A DNA stretch of 5,046 bases from an uncultured Litorilinea sp. (GCA_937922105.1 CAKZVN010000191.1:1-5046), one strand, 5' to 3'; positions 1 through 5,046 are shown, counted from the stretch's first letter. Made by a program: numbers and translations. Notes: a model not told the origin generated them from the letters alone.

Positions 1-795
1 CATCGCCACGACGACCAGCGCTGCGCCGGCAATCGCGACGGCATCCCCCGCCCGCTGTCCGGCAACGGGCCGGGTGATGAACAGGAGCAGACGGCGCAGC
101 CACCGGGGCCGCGGGAGACGTAGGCCGCTCACGAGCAACAAAGCGCCCGCCGCTACCACCATCAGCGCCGCGGGCCAACGTGGACGCGCCGGGGGCGGCA
201 GCGCATCCACCGCCACCGCGCGCAGGGGCGTTTGCCCCCAAGCGCGCCAGACCTCGACACGTACGGTCTGGGTTTGCTGCGGCACGGGCGCACGGTGAAT
301 GACAACCCAGCGCTCGGCAGGACCGGCGGCGGTCTGGACTTCGGGCGCGTAGAGAGTCGTGTAGCCCGCTGCACGGCCCGTGGCGTCGTGATTGCCAGGG
401 ATATTGGCTAAGCGATTGGCAGGCGCGCCGTCCACCGTGACGTAGAGATAGCCCCAGTAGTCACCTTTTGCCAGCAGAAGTGCGATCTCCTGTCCGGTGA
501 CGCTAAAGGTGACCACGCCTGACGGGGTAAGCCACGGCTGCGCGGGTTCGGTCGGGTCTGCCCCTAACGACGAGACGCGCCATCCGGGACTATAGTGGAA
601 GACCGGGCTATCCAGGCTGACAACAGTACCCGGTGTCAGGGCACTGACGGCGGCAGGAGTCAGCGGTGGGCGCAGACTACGCGGCACAGTAACCAGCCAC
701 AGCAGCGCACCCAACAAAAACAGCCCAGCGAGCAGGCGCAGTCCGCGCCGCACCGTCCGTTCTCTGGCGGAATGCCCCACCCACCGTGTCCCCAT
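1..795 (-). CDS. Multi-pass membrane protein with an extracytoplasmic beta-rich domain (N-terminal part; runs off the left edge)
   Basis: This open frame starts with ATG at 795-793 and is still open at base 1, giving 265 residues with no stop. An in-frame TGA lies four codons upstream, so the start cannot be much earlier. Residues 1-17 are basic and residues 19-37 form a hydrophobic helix (LRLLAGLFLLGALLWLVTV), read as a signal anchor. Residues about 40-200 are soluble and beta-rich, with aromatic patches such as GDYWGYLYVTVDG (111-123) and VRVEVWRAWGQTPL (178-191). A second helix covers about 208-225, then an Arg-rich loop (226-240), then a third hydrophobic segment from about 250 to the edge. 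The topology suggests an outside domain between helices 1 and 2 of a larger multi-pass protein. I recall similar YWGYLYVTVDG-type domains in large Chloroflexota membrane proteins that may be sugar-polymer or glycosyltransferase related, but no catalytic motif is visible here. The function is left open. No Shine-Dalgarno sequence precedes the start. Confidence 0.82.
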   Translation of the reverse strand, partial: MGTRWVGHSARERTVRRGLRLLAGLFLLGALLWLVTVPRSLRPPLTPAAVSALTPGTVVSLDSPVFHYSPGWRVSSLGADPTEPAQPWLTPSGVVTFSVTGQEIALLLAKGDYWGYLYVTVDGAPANRLANIPGNHDATGRAAGYTTLYAPEVQTAAGPAERWVVIHRAPVPQQTQTVRVEVWRAWGQTPLRAVAVDALPPPARPRWPAALMVVAAGALLLVSGLRLPRPRWLRRLLLFITRPVAGQRAGDAVAIAGAALVVVAM

Positions 796-806
796 AAACG
801 CATGGT

Positions 807-812
807 ATCATA
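807..812 (-). promoter_or_regulatory. Possible -10 element for the leftward membrane-protein gene
   Basis: The minus strand reads TATGAT here, five of six matches to the sigma70 -10 consensus. It lies 11 bases upstream of the ATG at 795. No convincing -35 hexamer is seen at a 16-18 base spacing. If used, transcription would begin around base 800, only a few bases before the start codon, so the mRNA would be nearly leaderless. That fits the absence of a Shine-Dalgarno sequence but is unproven; a six-base match can arise by chance. Confidence 0.25.
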
Positions 813-849
813 CGCGACGCAGATGTGAAGGATACGGAGTCGCGCAAAA

Positions 850-878
850 TTGACCGGGAGCAGCGGCCCTGTTATACT
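850..878 (+). promoter_or_regulatory. Sigma70-type promoter for the repeat protein
   Basis: The -35 hexamer TTGACC (850-855; five of six to consensus) and the -10 hexamer TATACT (873-878; five of six) are separated by exactly 17 bases. This AT-richer patch stands out in a GC-rich background and sits in the intergenic region in the right orientation. The expected start of transcription is about 884-886, which gives a 5' leader of roughly 110 bases before the ATG at 996. It may also drive L25 by readthrough, since no strong promoter is seen just ahead of that gene. Confidence 0.7.
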
Positions 879-886
879 AACCGGTG

Positions 887-982
887 CGCCTTTTTTCGGC
901 GGCATTTGTCGCAGGCGCGGCTTTGCCGGGCTATCAAGCCCGCGAACGGTGTCGCGAGGCCGTAGGAGTGGGGCAGCGCCCC
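887..982 (+). other. Structured 5' leader with overlapping hairpins
   Basis: Several short inverted repeats fall between the promoter and the ribosome binding site. A 4-bp stem (887-890 with 898-901) encloses a T6 tract at 891-896. A 6-bp stem pairs CGGGCT (927-932) with AGCCCG (937-942) around ATCA. A 5-bp stem pairs CGCGA (941-945) with TCGCG (952-956), and it shares bases 941-942 with the previous stem, so the two cannot form fully together. GGGGC (970-974) pairs with GCCCC (978-982), directly touching the Shine-Dalgarno sequence at 983. I recognise no known riboswitch or leader family. GC-rich DNA gives short stems easily, so a regulatory role is only a possibility. Confidence 0.3.
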
Positions 983-989
983 AAGGAGG
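983..989 (+). promoter_or_regulatory. Strong ribosome binding site of the repeat protein
   Basis: AAGGAGG matches the full anti-Shine-Dalgarno core and is six bases ahead of the ATG at 996. It fixes the start of the 159-residue protein and is the best ribosome binding site in the window. Confidence 0.85.
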
Positions 990-995
990 CAAGCG

Positions 996-1475
996 ATGGC
1001 TGAGTCAGAACACAGCGAACAGGATAATCCCCTGCTGGATGTGGCAGAAGCCGCTGCTGCCGGCGTGAATGCACAACAAGTGACTGTGCAGAACAGTAGC
1101 GTCAAGCAGGTCGAGGGCGGGCAAGTCACCGTGAGCAATTCGGCGGTGGGCCGTCTCAACGGACAGGCCGTGCAGGTCAGCGACAGCGCGCTGCTCTGGA
1201 CGAGCGCCGGCTCATTGGAAATACGTGACAGCGTCATCTCGCTGGTAAGCGCCAAAGAGGCGTGGCTGAACGACGCAGTCACCCCCATGCTGGTGGCAGG
1301 TCATGTGGAGGCTGAAGAGGCGCGCACAGTCTTCTTGGTAGCGGGCCATGTGGAAGGCAACGTCAGCACCCTGTTCACCGTCAAGACGGCGCTGGCAGCA
1401 GGCGCTGCACTGGGCATCGTGTTGTTGAGTATTGGGCGGCTCTTTGCCCGCCTCGGCAAGCGCCGCCAAGCATAG
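996..1475 (+). CDS. 15-residue-repeat protein with a C-terminal membrane anchor, function unknown
   Basis: The protein has 159 residues; its start is fixed by AAGGAGG six bases upstream. Residues 1-28 are polar and acidic, with no signal peptide. Residues 29-118 are six consecutive 15-residue units. The first four follow V-x-V-x-[ND]-S-x-[VLI] and then a variable half, for example VTVQNSSVKQVEGGQ and VTVSNSAVGRLNGQA. Units five and six share LVAGHVE at their boundaries (99-105 and 114-120). Residues about 130-147 form a hydrophobic helix followed by a basic end (RLFARLGKRRQA), a tail-anchor-like arrangement with the repeats probably in the cytoplasm. The strict period and alternating small and hydrophobic residues suggest a short beta-solenoid, somewhat like bactofilins, but the period is 15 and I see no bactofilin motif. 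I have seen proteins of this general design in Chloroflexota, annotated as hypothetical. No catalytic or metal-binding residues stand out. It lies 106 bases upstream of L25 on the same strand. Confidence 0.9.
   Translation: MAESEHSEQDNPLLDVAEAAAAGVNAQQVTVQNSSVKQVEGGQVTVSNSAVGRLNGQAVQVSDSALLWTSAGSLEIRDSVISLVSAKEAWLNDAVTPMLVAGHVEAEEARTVFLVAGHVEGNVSTLFTVKTALAAGAALGIVLLSIGRLFARLGKRRQA
1080..1349 (+). repeat. Six 45-base coding units (15-residue protein repeats)
   Basis: Residues 29-118 of the repeat protein divide into units starting at residues 29, 44, 59, 74, 89 and 104 with no insertion or deletion. Units 1-4 share a strand-like V-x-V or L-x-I start, then N/D-S. Units 5 and 6 have drifted from that consensus but share the LVAGH ending. 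The nucleotide copies differ at many positions, so these are old, protein-level repeats, not recent tandem duplications. Confidence 0.8.
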
Positions 1476-1566
1476 CTCTGCCACGGCAGAAAAGCGCCGG
1501 CTTCGCGCCGACAGTAAGCAATTTCACGGCAATCTGGTACACGAATTCGAGCGCATCGCGCACAGA

Positions 1567-1573
1567 GGGGGAG
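1567..1573 (+). promoter_or_regulatory. Ribosome binding site that sets the L25 start
   Basis: GGGGGAG sits eight bases before the ATG at 1582. The same frame stays open back to an ATG at 1432, but that one lies inside the upstream gene and has no comparable site. This purine run plus L25 family alignment place the true start at 1582. Confidence 0.7.
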
Positions 1574-1581
1574 TTCTTTTC

Positions 1582-2220
1582 ATGTCGGAACTAATTTTGG
1601 AGGCCCAGCCGCGTAGCCTGACCGGGCGCAAGGTACGCCAATTGCGCCGACAAGGGCTGGTGCCGGTGGTGGTCTACGGCAATCTACCGCAGCCGCTCAA
1701 CTTGCAGATCCCGGCGCGCGCGCTGGAAACCACCTTGCACCACGGCGGCTTCTCCCAGCTGGTCCAGTTGCAGGTCCAGGGCGGCGGCAAGCACAACGTA
1801 CTGGTGCGCGAAATTCAACGCCACCCGCTTGATCAGTCCATTTCGCACGTGGACCTGTTTGCGGTCAACATGAGCGAGAAGCAACACGTGAGCGTACCCG
1901 TCTTCGGCGTGGGCAAGCCGACGGCGCTCAACGCGGACGTGATGGTCTTGCAGGCGATGGATATGATCGAGATTTCGGCGCTGCCCAGCGACATCCCTGC
2001 CAGCATCGAAGTGGATCTGACCAACCTCTCCCTGGACAACCCCATCACCATTGCAGCCATGCCCAAAATCCCCGGCGTGGAGTATCTGGGCGATCCCGAC
2101 GAACATGTCTTCAGCATGATCGTCAACCGCGTGGCGATCATTGAGGAGTCGGTGGGCGAAGTCAACGTCGAGCCGGAAGTGGTCGGTCGCGGCAAGGAAG
2201 CCGACGAAGAAGAGGAGTAA
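1582..2220 (+). CDS. rplY: 50S ribosomal protein L25, general stress (CTC) type
   Basis: This 212-residue protein is the two-domain TL5/CTC form of L25, which binds 5S rRNA in the large subunit. Residues 4-94 match the RNA-binding domain: basic SLTGRKVRQLRRQGLVPVVV (12-31) then YG, and VREIQRHPLDQSISHVDLF (75-93), close to the family pattern of a core ending in H-x-D-F/L. Residues about 99-190 are the C-terminal beta domain, with PSDIPASIEVDLTNL and the typical LPKIxGVxY-like segment (here MPKIPGVEYLG). The end is acidic (KEADEEEE), as is common in CTC proteins. The length is normal for the two-domain class and far longer than the roughly 95-residue E. coli L25. The start at 1582 is chosen from the ribosome binding site and the family start; the preceding 50 codons in frame overlap the upstream gene and look non-coding. 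It may share the promoter at 850-878. A likely terminator follows 37 bases after the stop. Confidence 0.95.
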   Translation: MSELILEAQPRSLTGRKVRQLRRQGLVPVVVYGNLPQPLNLQIPARALETTLHHGGFSQLVQLQVQGGGKHNVLVREIQRHPLDQSISHVDLFAVNMSEKQHVSVPVFGVGKPTALNADVMVLQAMDMIEISALPSDIPASIEVDLTNLSLDNPITIAAMPKIPGVEYLGDPDEHVFSMIVNRVAIIEESVGEVNVEPEVVGRGKEADEEEE

Positions 2221-2257
2221 CCTATCCGGCGCGCCTTGCGCTCGGCTGGTTGGATGG

Positions 2258-2287
2258 ACGCCGCTCCCGGTGCTGGGGGCGGCGTTT
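2258..2287 (+). terminator. Probable intrinsic terminator after L25
   Basis: Bases 2258-2268 pair with 2275-2285 to form an 11-bp, GC-rich stem with one G-T wobble and a six-base loop (GGTGCT). The stem runs into GTTTG, a short T tract, on the plus strand. Weak G-T pairing could extend it by two or three pairs. The T tract is short for a classical terminator. On the minus strand the hairpin is followed by CCATCC, so it fits L25 better than the converging peptidase gene, although it could block transcription from both sides. Confidence 0.55.
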
Positions 2288-2304
2288 GCATTGGGCATGC
2301 TCTC

Positions 2305-2328
2305 TCCCCTTAACCCGCGGGAAGGGGA
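2305..2328. other. Perfect inverted repeat overlapping the stop of the M23 gene
   Basis: TCCCCTT (2305-2311) pairs perfectly with AAGGGGA (2322-2328); the ten bases between include a CCCGCGGG palindrome. The stop codon of the minus-strand peptidase gene (2310-2312) lies inside it. On the minus strand the hairpin is followed by GAGAG with no T run, so it is not a standard intrinsic terminator. It could protect the 3' end of the mRNA or simply be chance in GC-rich DNA. Confidence 0.35.
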
Positions 2329-3566
2329 ACCAGCGGCTCCTGCAAAAATTGCATGGGGTCTACGGCAATGCCGTAGATACGCAATTCCCAGTGCAGATGC
2401 GCGCCCGTGCTAAGCCCCGTATTGCCGACCAGACCCAGCACGTCCCCCTGGGCTACGGCTTGACCCACCTGGACCGTGATCTCGCTCAGATGCCAATAGC
2501 CGGTGAGGACACCGCCGCCGTGGTCAATAATCACCGCGCCCCCACGCACGGTGAGCATCTCCACCAGCAACACCACACCGTCGCCCGGCACAAAGACCGG
2601 CACACCCGTGGGCGCACCGAAGTCTTGGCCCGCGTGATAGTCACTAAAGGGACCGGCATTATAGCTCCGTCGCGTACCAAAGGGGCTGGTGGTGGGGTAC
2701 TCCGCGCCGATGGGCAGGCTGAAGGGACCAGTCCAATAAGTGACGGGCGTGCGCTCGCTCCACACGGCGTTGACTTTGGCGGCTTCGGCTTGCACCAGCG
2801 CAGGGTCGAGCAACGCGCCGCGATCCGGCGGCAGGTTGATCACCTGGCTGTCATAGCCGCCCGCCGCCACCGGGATCATCCACGAGCGGCTGACGGAGAG
2901 ACCGTCGCCGGTGAGATAGCTCACGGTCAACCAGTACGATGCGGGCGCAATCAGCGCGGGGACGGGGAGGTAGGCAAACTGGCGACGGCCCTCGGCATCC
3001 AGCGGCAGGAAGGTGAGCGGCAAGTCGTTCCAGGTAGCACTGAGCGTGACATTGCGCCGCGCCTCCACGATCACAACGCCGGTGCGCCCTTGCACCAGCC
3101 GTTCCGGCACGCGCACCTGGGTGATCGCGCCGTAGCGCAGCGGCGGTTCGGGAATGGCAGCACGTGGCACTTGCAGCGGTTGACCGGGGAAGAGCCGCGC
3201 ATACACACTCAGACCGTTGCTCGCAGCTAATTCCTCCGGTGATTGCCCGGTGCGCTGTGCGATGGACGCGATGGTGTCGCCCGGCAGCGCGCGCACATCA
3301 CCGGTCGTGGGAACGCCGGCAGGACCGGCGCCCGGGGTCGGGATGATCAGCACTTGCCCGATCTCCAGACGGTCGGGATTGGTGATGCCGTTTGCCGCGA
3401 CCAACTCATCCAGCGAGACGCCGAAACGCTGGGCAATCACAAAGAGCGTGTCGCCCGCCACCACGGTATAGGTGCGCGGGCTGTCCTGCGCGTGCAGGCC
3501 GGGGACCAGCAGGAGCCAGAGCGCCAGCGCTATGCAGACGACGCGCAGATGCCGGCTATTTGCCAC
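2310..3566 (-). CDS. Secreted LysM-domain M23 metallopeptidase
   Basis: The protein is predicted to cleave peptidoglycan cross-bridges or stem peptides outside the membrane. With the GTG start at 3566-3564 it has 418 residues. Residues 1-26 are a signal peptide (basic SRHLR, hydrophobic core, LHA then Q). LysM 1 covers about 32-76 (TYTVVAGDTLFVIAQRFG) and a more divergent LysM 2 about 90-134; LysM binds GlcNAc-containing glycans. Residues about 145-275 form a beta-rich Ig-like spacer. The M23 domain (about 285-410) keeps all expected residues: HAGQD (H311, D315), H359 in GYWHLS, and HLH (390-392), the two zinc histidines plus Asp and the catalytic histidine, so it should be active. The open frame extends 35 codons further upstream inside hpt, but that stretch is hydrophilic and shadows the hpt frame; GTG puts the signal peptide at the N terminus. 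The start overlaps the end of hpt by 11 bases and has no clear Shine-Dalgarno sequence, which suggests translational coupling. Confidence 0.93.
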   Translation of the reverse strand: MANSRHLRVVCIALALWLLLVPGLHAQDSPRTYTVVAGDTLFVIAQRFGVSLDELVAANGITNPDRLEIGQVLIIPTPGAGPAGVPTTGDVRALPGDTIASIAQRTGQSPEELAASNGLSVYARLFPGQPLQVPRAAIPEPPLRYGAITQVRVPERLVQGRTGVVIVEARRNVTLSATWNDLPLTFLPLDAEGRRQFAYLPVPALIAPASYWLTVSYLTGDGLSVSRSWMIPVAAGGYDSQVINLPPDRGALLDPALVQAEAAKVNAVWSERTPVTYWTGPFSLPIGAEYPTTSPFGTRRSYNAGPFSDYHAGQDFGAPTGVPVFVPGDGVVLLVEMLTVRGGAVIIDHGGGVLTGYWHLSEITVQVGQAVAQGDVLGLVGNTGLSTGAHLHWELRIYGIAVDPMQFLQEPLVPLPAG

Positions 3567-4137
3567 GGTAGACGTCCGCTTTGAGGACGCCGATGTAGGG
3601 TAGGTTGCGGTAGATCTCATTGTAGTCCAGGCCGTAGCCGACCACGAAGTCGTTGGGAATCGAGAACCCAACCCAGTCTACCTGGGTCTGGACTTCGCGG
3701 CGCTCCGGTTTGTCCAAAAGAGCCACGATGCGCAGGCTCGCCGGGCCGCGCTCTTGAAGAATTCGCACCAAATAGTTAAGCGTGTGCCCGCTGTCAATGA
3801 TGTCTTCGACAATAAGCACGTTGCGCCCCTCGATTGAACTGTTGAGGTCTTTGAGGATGCGGACGACGCCGCTGCTCTGGGTGCCCGTGCCGTAACTGCT
3901 GGTCGCCATGAAGTCCACTTCATGGGGAATGGAGATGGCACGAATCAGGTCCGCCATGAAGACAATGCTGCCTTTGAGCACGGAAATGAGCAGCAAGTCT
4001 TGGCCTTGATAGGTCCGGCTGATGACCGCGCCCAATTCCCGGATACGCCCCGCAAGGGCATCGGCGTCAATCAGGACACGTTCGATGGCGTCTTCCAGAG
4101 GGCGTTGGCGCACAGAGGCGGGAATCTGGCTGGGCAT
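3556..4137 (-). CDS. hpt: Hypoxanthine phosphoribosyltransferase
   Basis: This is a cytoplasmic purine-salvage enzyme that joins hypoxanthine (often also guanine) to PRPP, giving IMP or GMP and pyrophosphate. It has 193 residues, a normal bacterial length. Visible motifs in order: VLKGS (53-57), the cis-peptide loop that binds pyrophosphate; SSYG (80-83) of the flexible catalytic loop; VLIVEDIIDSGHTL (107-120), the PRPP signature with E111, D112 and the general-base Asp at 115; LLDKPERR (140-147) with K143 contacting the purine; and FVVGYGLDYNEIYRNLPYIG (164-183), with aromatic and Asp residues that hold base and magnesium. The ATG at 4137 is preceded at eight bases by AAGGAGAG; an upstream in-frame ATG at 4215 would overlap the preceding gene and lacks this site. 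The neighbours encode exported glycan- or wall-related proteins, not the tilS or ftsH genes often beside hpt, so the grouping is unusual. It probably shares a transcript with both. Confidence 0.97.
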   Translation of the reverse strand: MPSQIPASVRQRPLEDAIERVLIDADALAGRIRELGAVISRTYQGQDLLLISVLKGSIVFMADLIRAISIPHEVDFMATSSYGTGTQSSGVVRILKDLNSSIEGRNVLIVEDIIDSGHTLNYLVRILQERGPASLRIVALLDKPERREVQTQVDWVGFSIPNDFVVGYGLDYNEIYRNLPYIGVLKADVYRGK

Positions 4138-4145
4138 GGATGGGC

Positions 4146-4153
4146 CTCTCCTT
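4146..4153 (-). promoter_or_regulatory. Ribosome binding site of hpt
   Basis: The minus strand reads AAGGAGAG here, eight bases before the ATG at 4137. It lies in the 34-base gap after the glycosidase gene and decides the hpt start against the longer frame. Confidence 0.8.
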
Positions 4154-4171
4154 ATACGGGCGCGGGCAGGC

Positions 4172-5046
4172 TCAGCGGGCAAGATAGGGTGTGACGGGCC
4201 GGAAGTCGGGATCAAGCGGGGGCGACAGCACCGGCAGACTCAACAGGACCGTGTTCGACGCCGATTGGCGCGGCTCAGCGGGCCGATCGCCATCTTGAGC
4301 AGTAGATACCTCGTCTGCCGCGGCGGCAGCAAGCGCCTCGGCCTGCGCCGTGGGCGCATCCGCGACCCAAGCGACCTGATCCATCGGCCCCCCGGTGGTG
4401 ACCAAGCCGCCGAAGACCCAGACAAGCGTGTCGCCCTGTTCCACTTGCCACCAATCCGGCGCTTGGGTGGAACGACCGCGAATTACCAGCGCCGCGCCGC
4501 TGCGTGCTTGGCCCACCACTGCGAAGGCGGTGCCCGGCCCAGCGCGCAGATTGAGCAGCGCCGTGTTAACATACGCCGTCGGGACTGTCGGCACAGGTGT
4601 CGGCGTGGGCGGCGGCGGGGTGGGCATAGGGGGAGGCGGGGCAGGCACAACCGCTGCGCCGCCGCCGGCCTTGAAAGCCGCACTATAGGCCGCGGCAATG
4701 CCGAGGTAGCGGTCGCCGTGGGCTACGCTCGGCTCAATGTAAGAACCTTCGGGCCATTCGTTGAAGCTGTTGATCACAATCCAGCTAGGGTTGGAGGCAA
4801 TCGCCGCATTCCAGCTGCGCTCGAAATAAGCGCCGCCTTCGCGGTCTTTGGCAAAGCCCCCGCGCGGACGGATGCGCACATCGTCGTAGCCGGGCATCAC
4901 CGTAGCAACCCAGAGTTTGGTCGCGCCCAGGCGCGCGCCGGCTTGCGCCACCTGCGCGGCAAATTTGGCGTTGGTGGCGGTGAGGTTTGCGGGCGGATTC
5001 CAGGTGTTGCTGTAGAGATGATGCCCATCGAAGACCGCCAGGTAGG
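4172..5046 (-). CDS. GH99-like glycosidase with SH3b domain (C-terminal part; start beyond the right edge)
   Basis: The 290 visible residues come from a longer protein; the frame is open to base 5046, and a GTG at 4951 is internal. The first ~125 residues resemble the C-terminal half of the GH99-like TIM barrel: FDGHHLYSNTW (5-15), LWVATVMPGYDD (44-55), and INSFNEWPEGSYIEPS (91-106), the conserved strand with acidic residues E96 and E99 seen in GH99 endo-mannosidases and related polysaccharide enzymes. A Pro/Thr linker (about 132-156, bases 4577-4651) follows. Next is a bacterial SH3 domain (about 157-229) with the typical LLNLRAGPGTAFAVVG start and the DWWQV and WVFGGLV strands; such domains often bind wall or surface polymers. 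The last ~60 residues are Ala-rich and then low complexity. Linker and SH3b imply an exported enzyme, though the N-terminal signal is outside the window. The true substrate cannot be told. It ends 34 bases before hpt and is probably the first visible gene of that operon. Confidence 0.85.
   Translation of the reverse strand, partial: YLAVFDGHHLYSNTWNPPANLTATNAKFAAQVAQAGARLGATKLWVATVMPGYDDVRIRPRGGFAKDREGGAYFERSWNAAIASNPSWIVINSFNEWPEGSYIEPSVAHGDRYLGIAAAYSAAFKAGGGAAVVPAPPPPMPTPPPPTPTPVPTVPTAYVNTALLNLRAGPGTAFAVVGQARSGAALVIRGRSTQAPDWWQVEQGDTLVWVFGGLVTTGGPMDQVAWVADAPTAQAEALAAAAADEVSTAQDGDRPAEPRQSASNTVLLSLPVLSPPLDPDFRPVTPYLAR

Noticed and set aside
660..992. 110-residue minus-strand open frame over the intergenic region
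   Set aside because: It is Cys/Trp/Arg-rich and overlaps the N terminus of the membrane-protein gene in another frame, where a proper signal anchor is encoded. It also runs across the divergent promoter.
1478..1496. TCTGC/GCAGA hairpin just after the repeat-protein stop, considered as a terminator
   Set aside because: The stem is only five pairs and is followed by AAAA, not a T run, on the plus strand, so it does not qualify. Readthrough into L25 remains possible.
1432..1581. 50-codon N-terminal extension of L25 (ATG at 1432)
   Set aside because: It begins inside the upstream gene, has no ribosome binding site, and is composed of low-information Ser/Ala/Arg residues. The family start and the GGGGGAG site support 1582.
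1684..2298. 204-residue minus-strand open frame opposite L25
   Set aside because: It is antisense to a confidently identified ribosomal protein, rich in His, Asp and Arg, with no recognisable motif and no ribosome binding site.
2250..3230. 326-residue plus-strand open frame opposite the M23 gene
   Set aside because: The product is rich in His, Arg and Gly with no domain or hydrophobic core pattern, as expected of the antisense of a GC-rich gene. The minus strand encodes clear LysM and M23 motifs.
3567..3671. 35-codon N-terminal extension of the M23 peptidase (ATG at 3671)
   Set aside because: It lies within hpt in another frame, is Ser/Thr-rich as shadow frames are, and would bury the signal peptide. 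The GTG at 3566 puts the signal sequence at the N terminus.
4577..4651. Low-complexity tract, considered as a tandem DNA repeat
   Set aside because: It encodes the Pro/Thr linker of the GH99-like protein. The bias comes from proline and threonine codons with no fixed repeat unit.

Overview
This 5,046-base, GC-rich window (by eye well above 60% G+C) looks like a chromosomal segment from a Chloroflexota bacterium, plausibly Anaerolineae or Caldilineae. That placement is an inference. It rests on the GC-rich codon use, a LysM plus M23 envelope hydrolase with a long intervening beta domain, a secreted GH99-like protein with a Pro/Thr linker and an SH3b domain, a CTC-type L25, and a short repeat protein with a C-terminal anchor of a kind I associate with that phylum. 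There are no RNA genes, mobile elements, CRISPR arrays or attachment sites that I can see.

Layout. Bases 1-795 (minus) hold the first 265 residues of a membrane protein that runs off the left edge. A 200-base divergent intergenic region (796-995) carries a well-formed sigma70-type promoter facing right (TTGACC, 17 bases, TATACT) and a hairpin-prone leader. That leader ends in a strong ribosome binding site for a 159-residue protein (996-1475, plus) built from six 15-residue units and a C-terminal membrane helix. Next is ribosomal protein L25/CTC (1582-2220, plus), followed by a probable terminator hairpin (2258-2287). Converging on it from the right is a minus-strand cluster of three genes: a partial GH99-like glycosidase/SH3b protein (from 5046 to 4172), hypoxanthine phosphoribosyltransferase (4137 to 3556) and a secreted LysM/M23 peptidase (3566 to 2310).

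How the genes relate. The minus-strand cluster is tight: 34 bases separate the first two genes, and the last two overlap by 11 bases with a GTG start. It probably forms one transcript in which a purine-salvage enzyme sits between two exported, wall- or polysaccharide-directed proteins. The repeat protein and L25 share a strand and may be co-transcribed, with a 106-base gap. The left membrane protein diverges from them.

The least explained element is the 15-residue repeat protein: a regular, solenoid-like repeat on a membrane tail with no recognised enzymatic motif. Nothing here shows a clear new defence or mobile system; most of the window is housekeeping and envelope biology.
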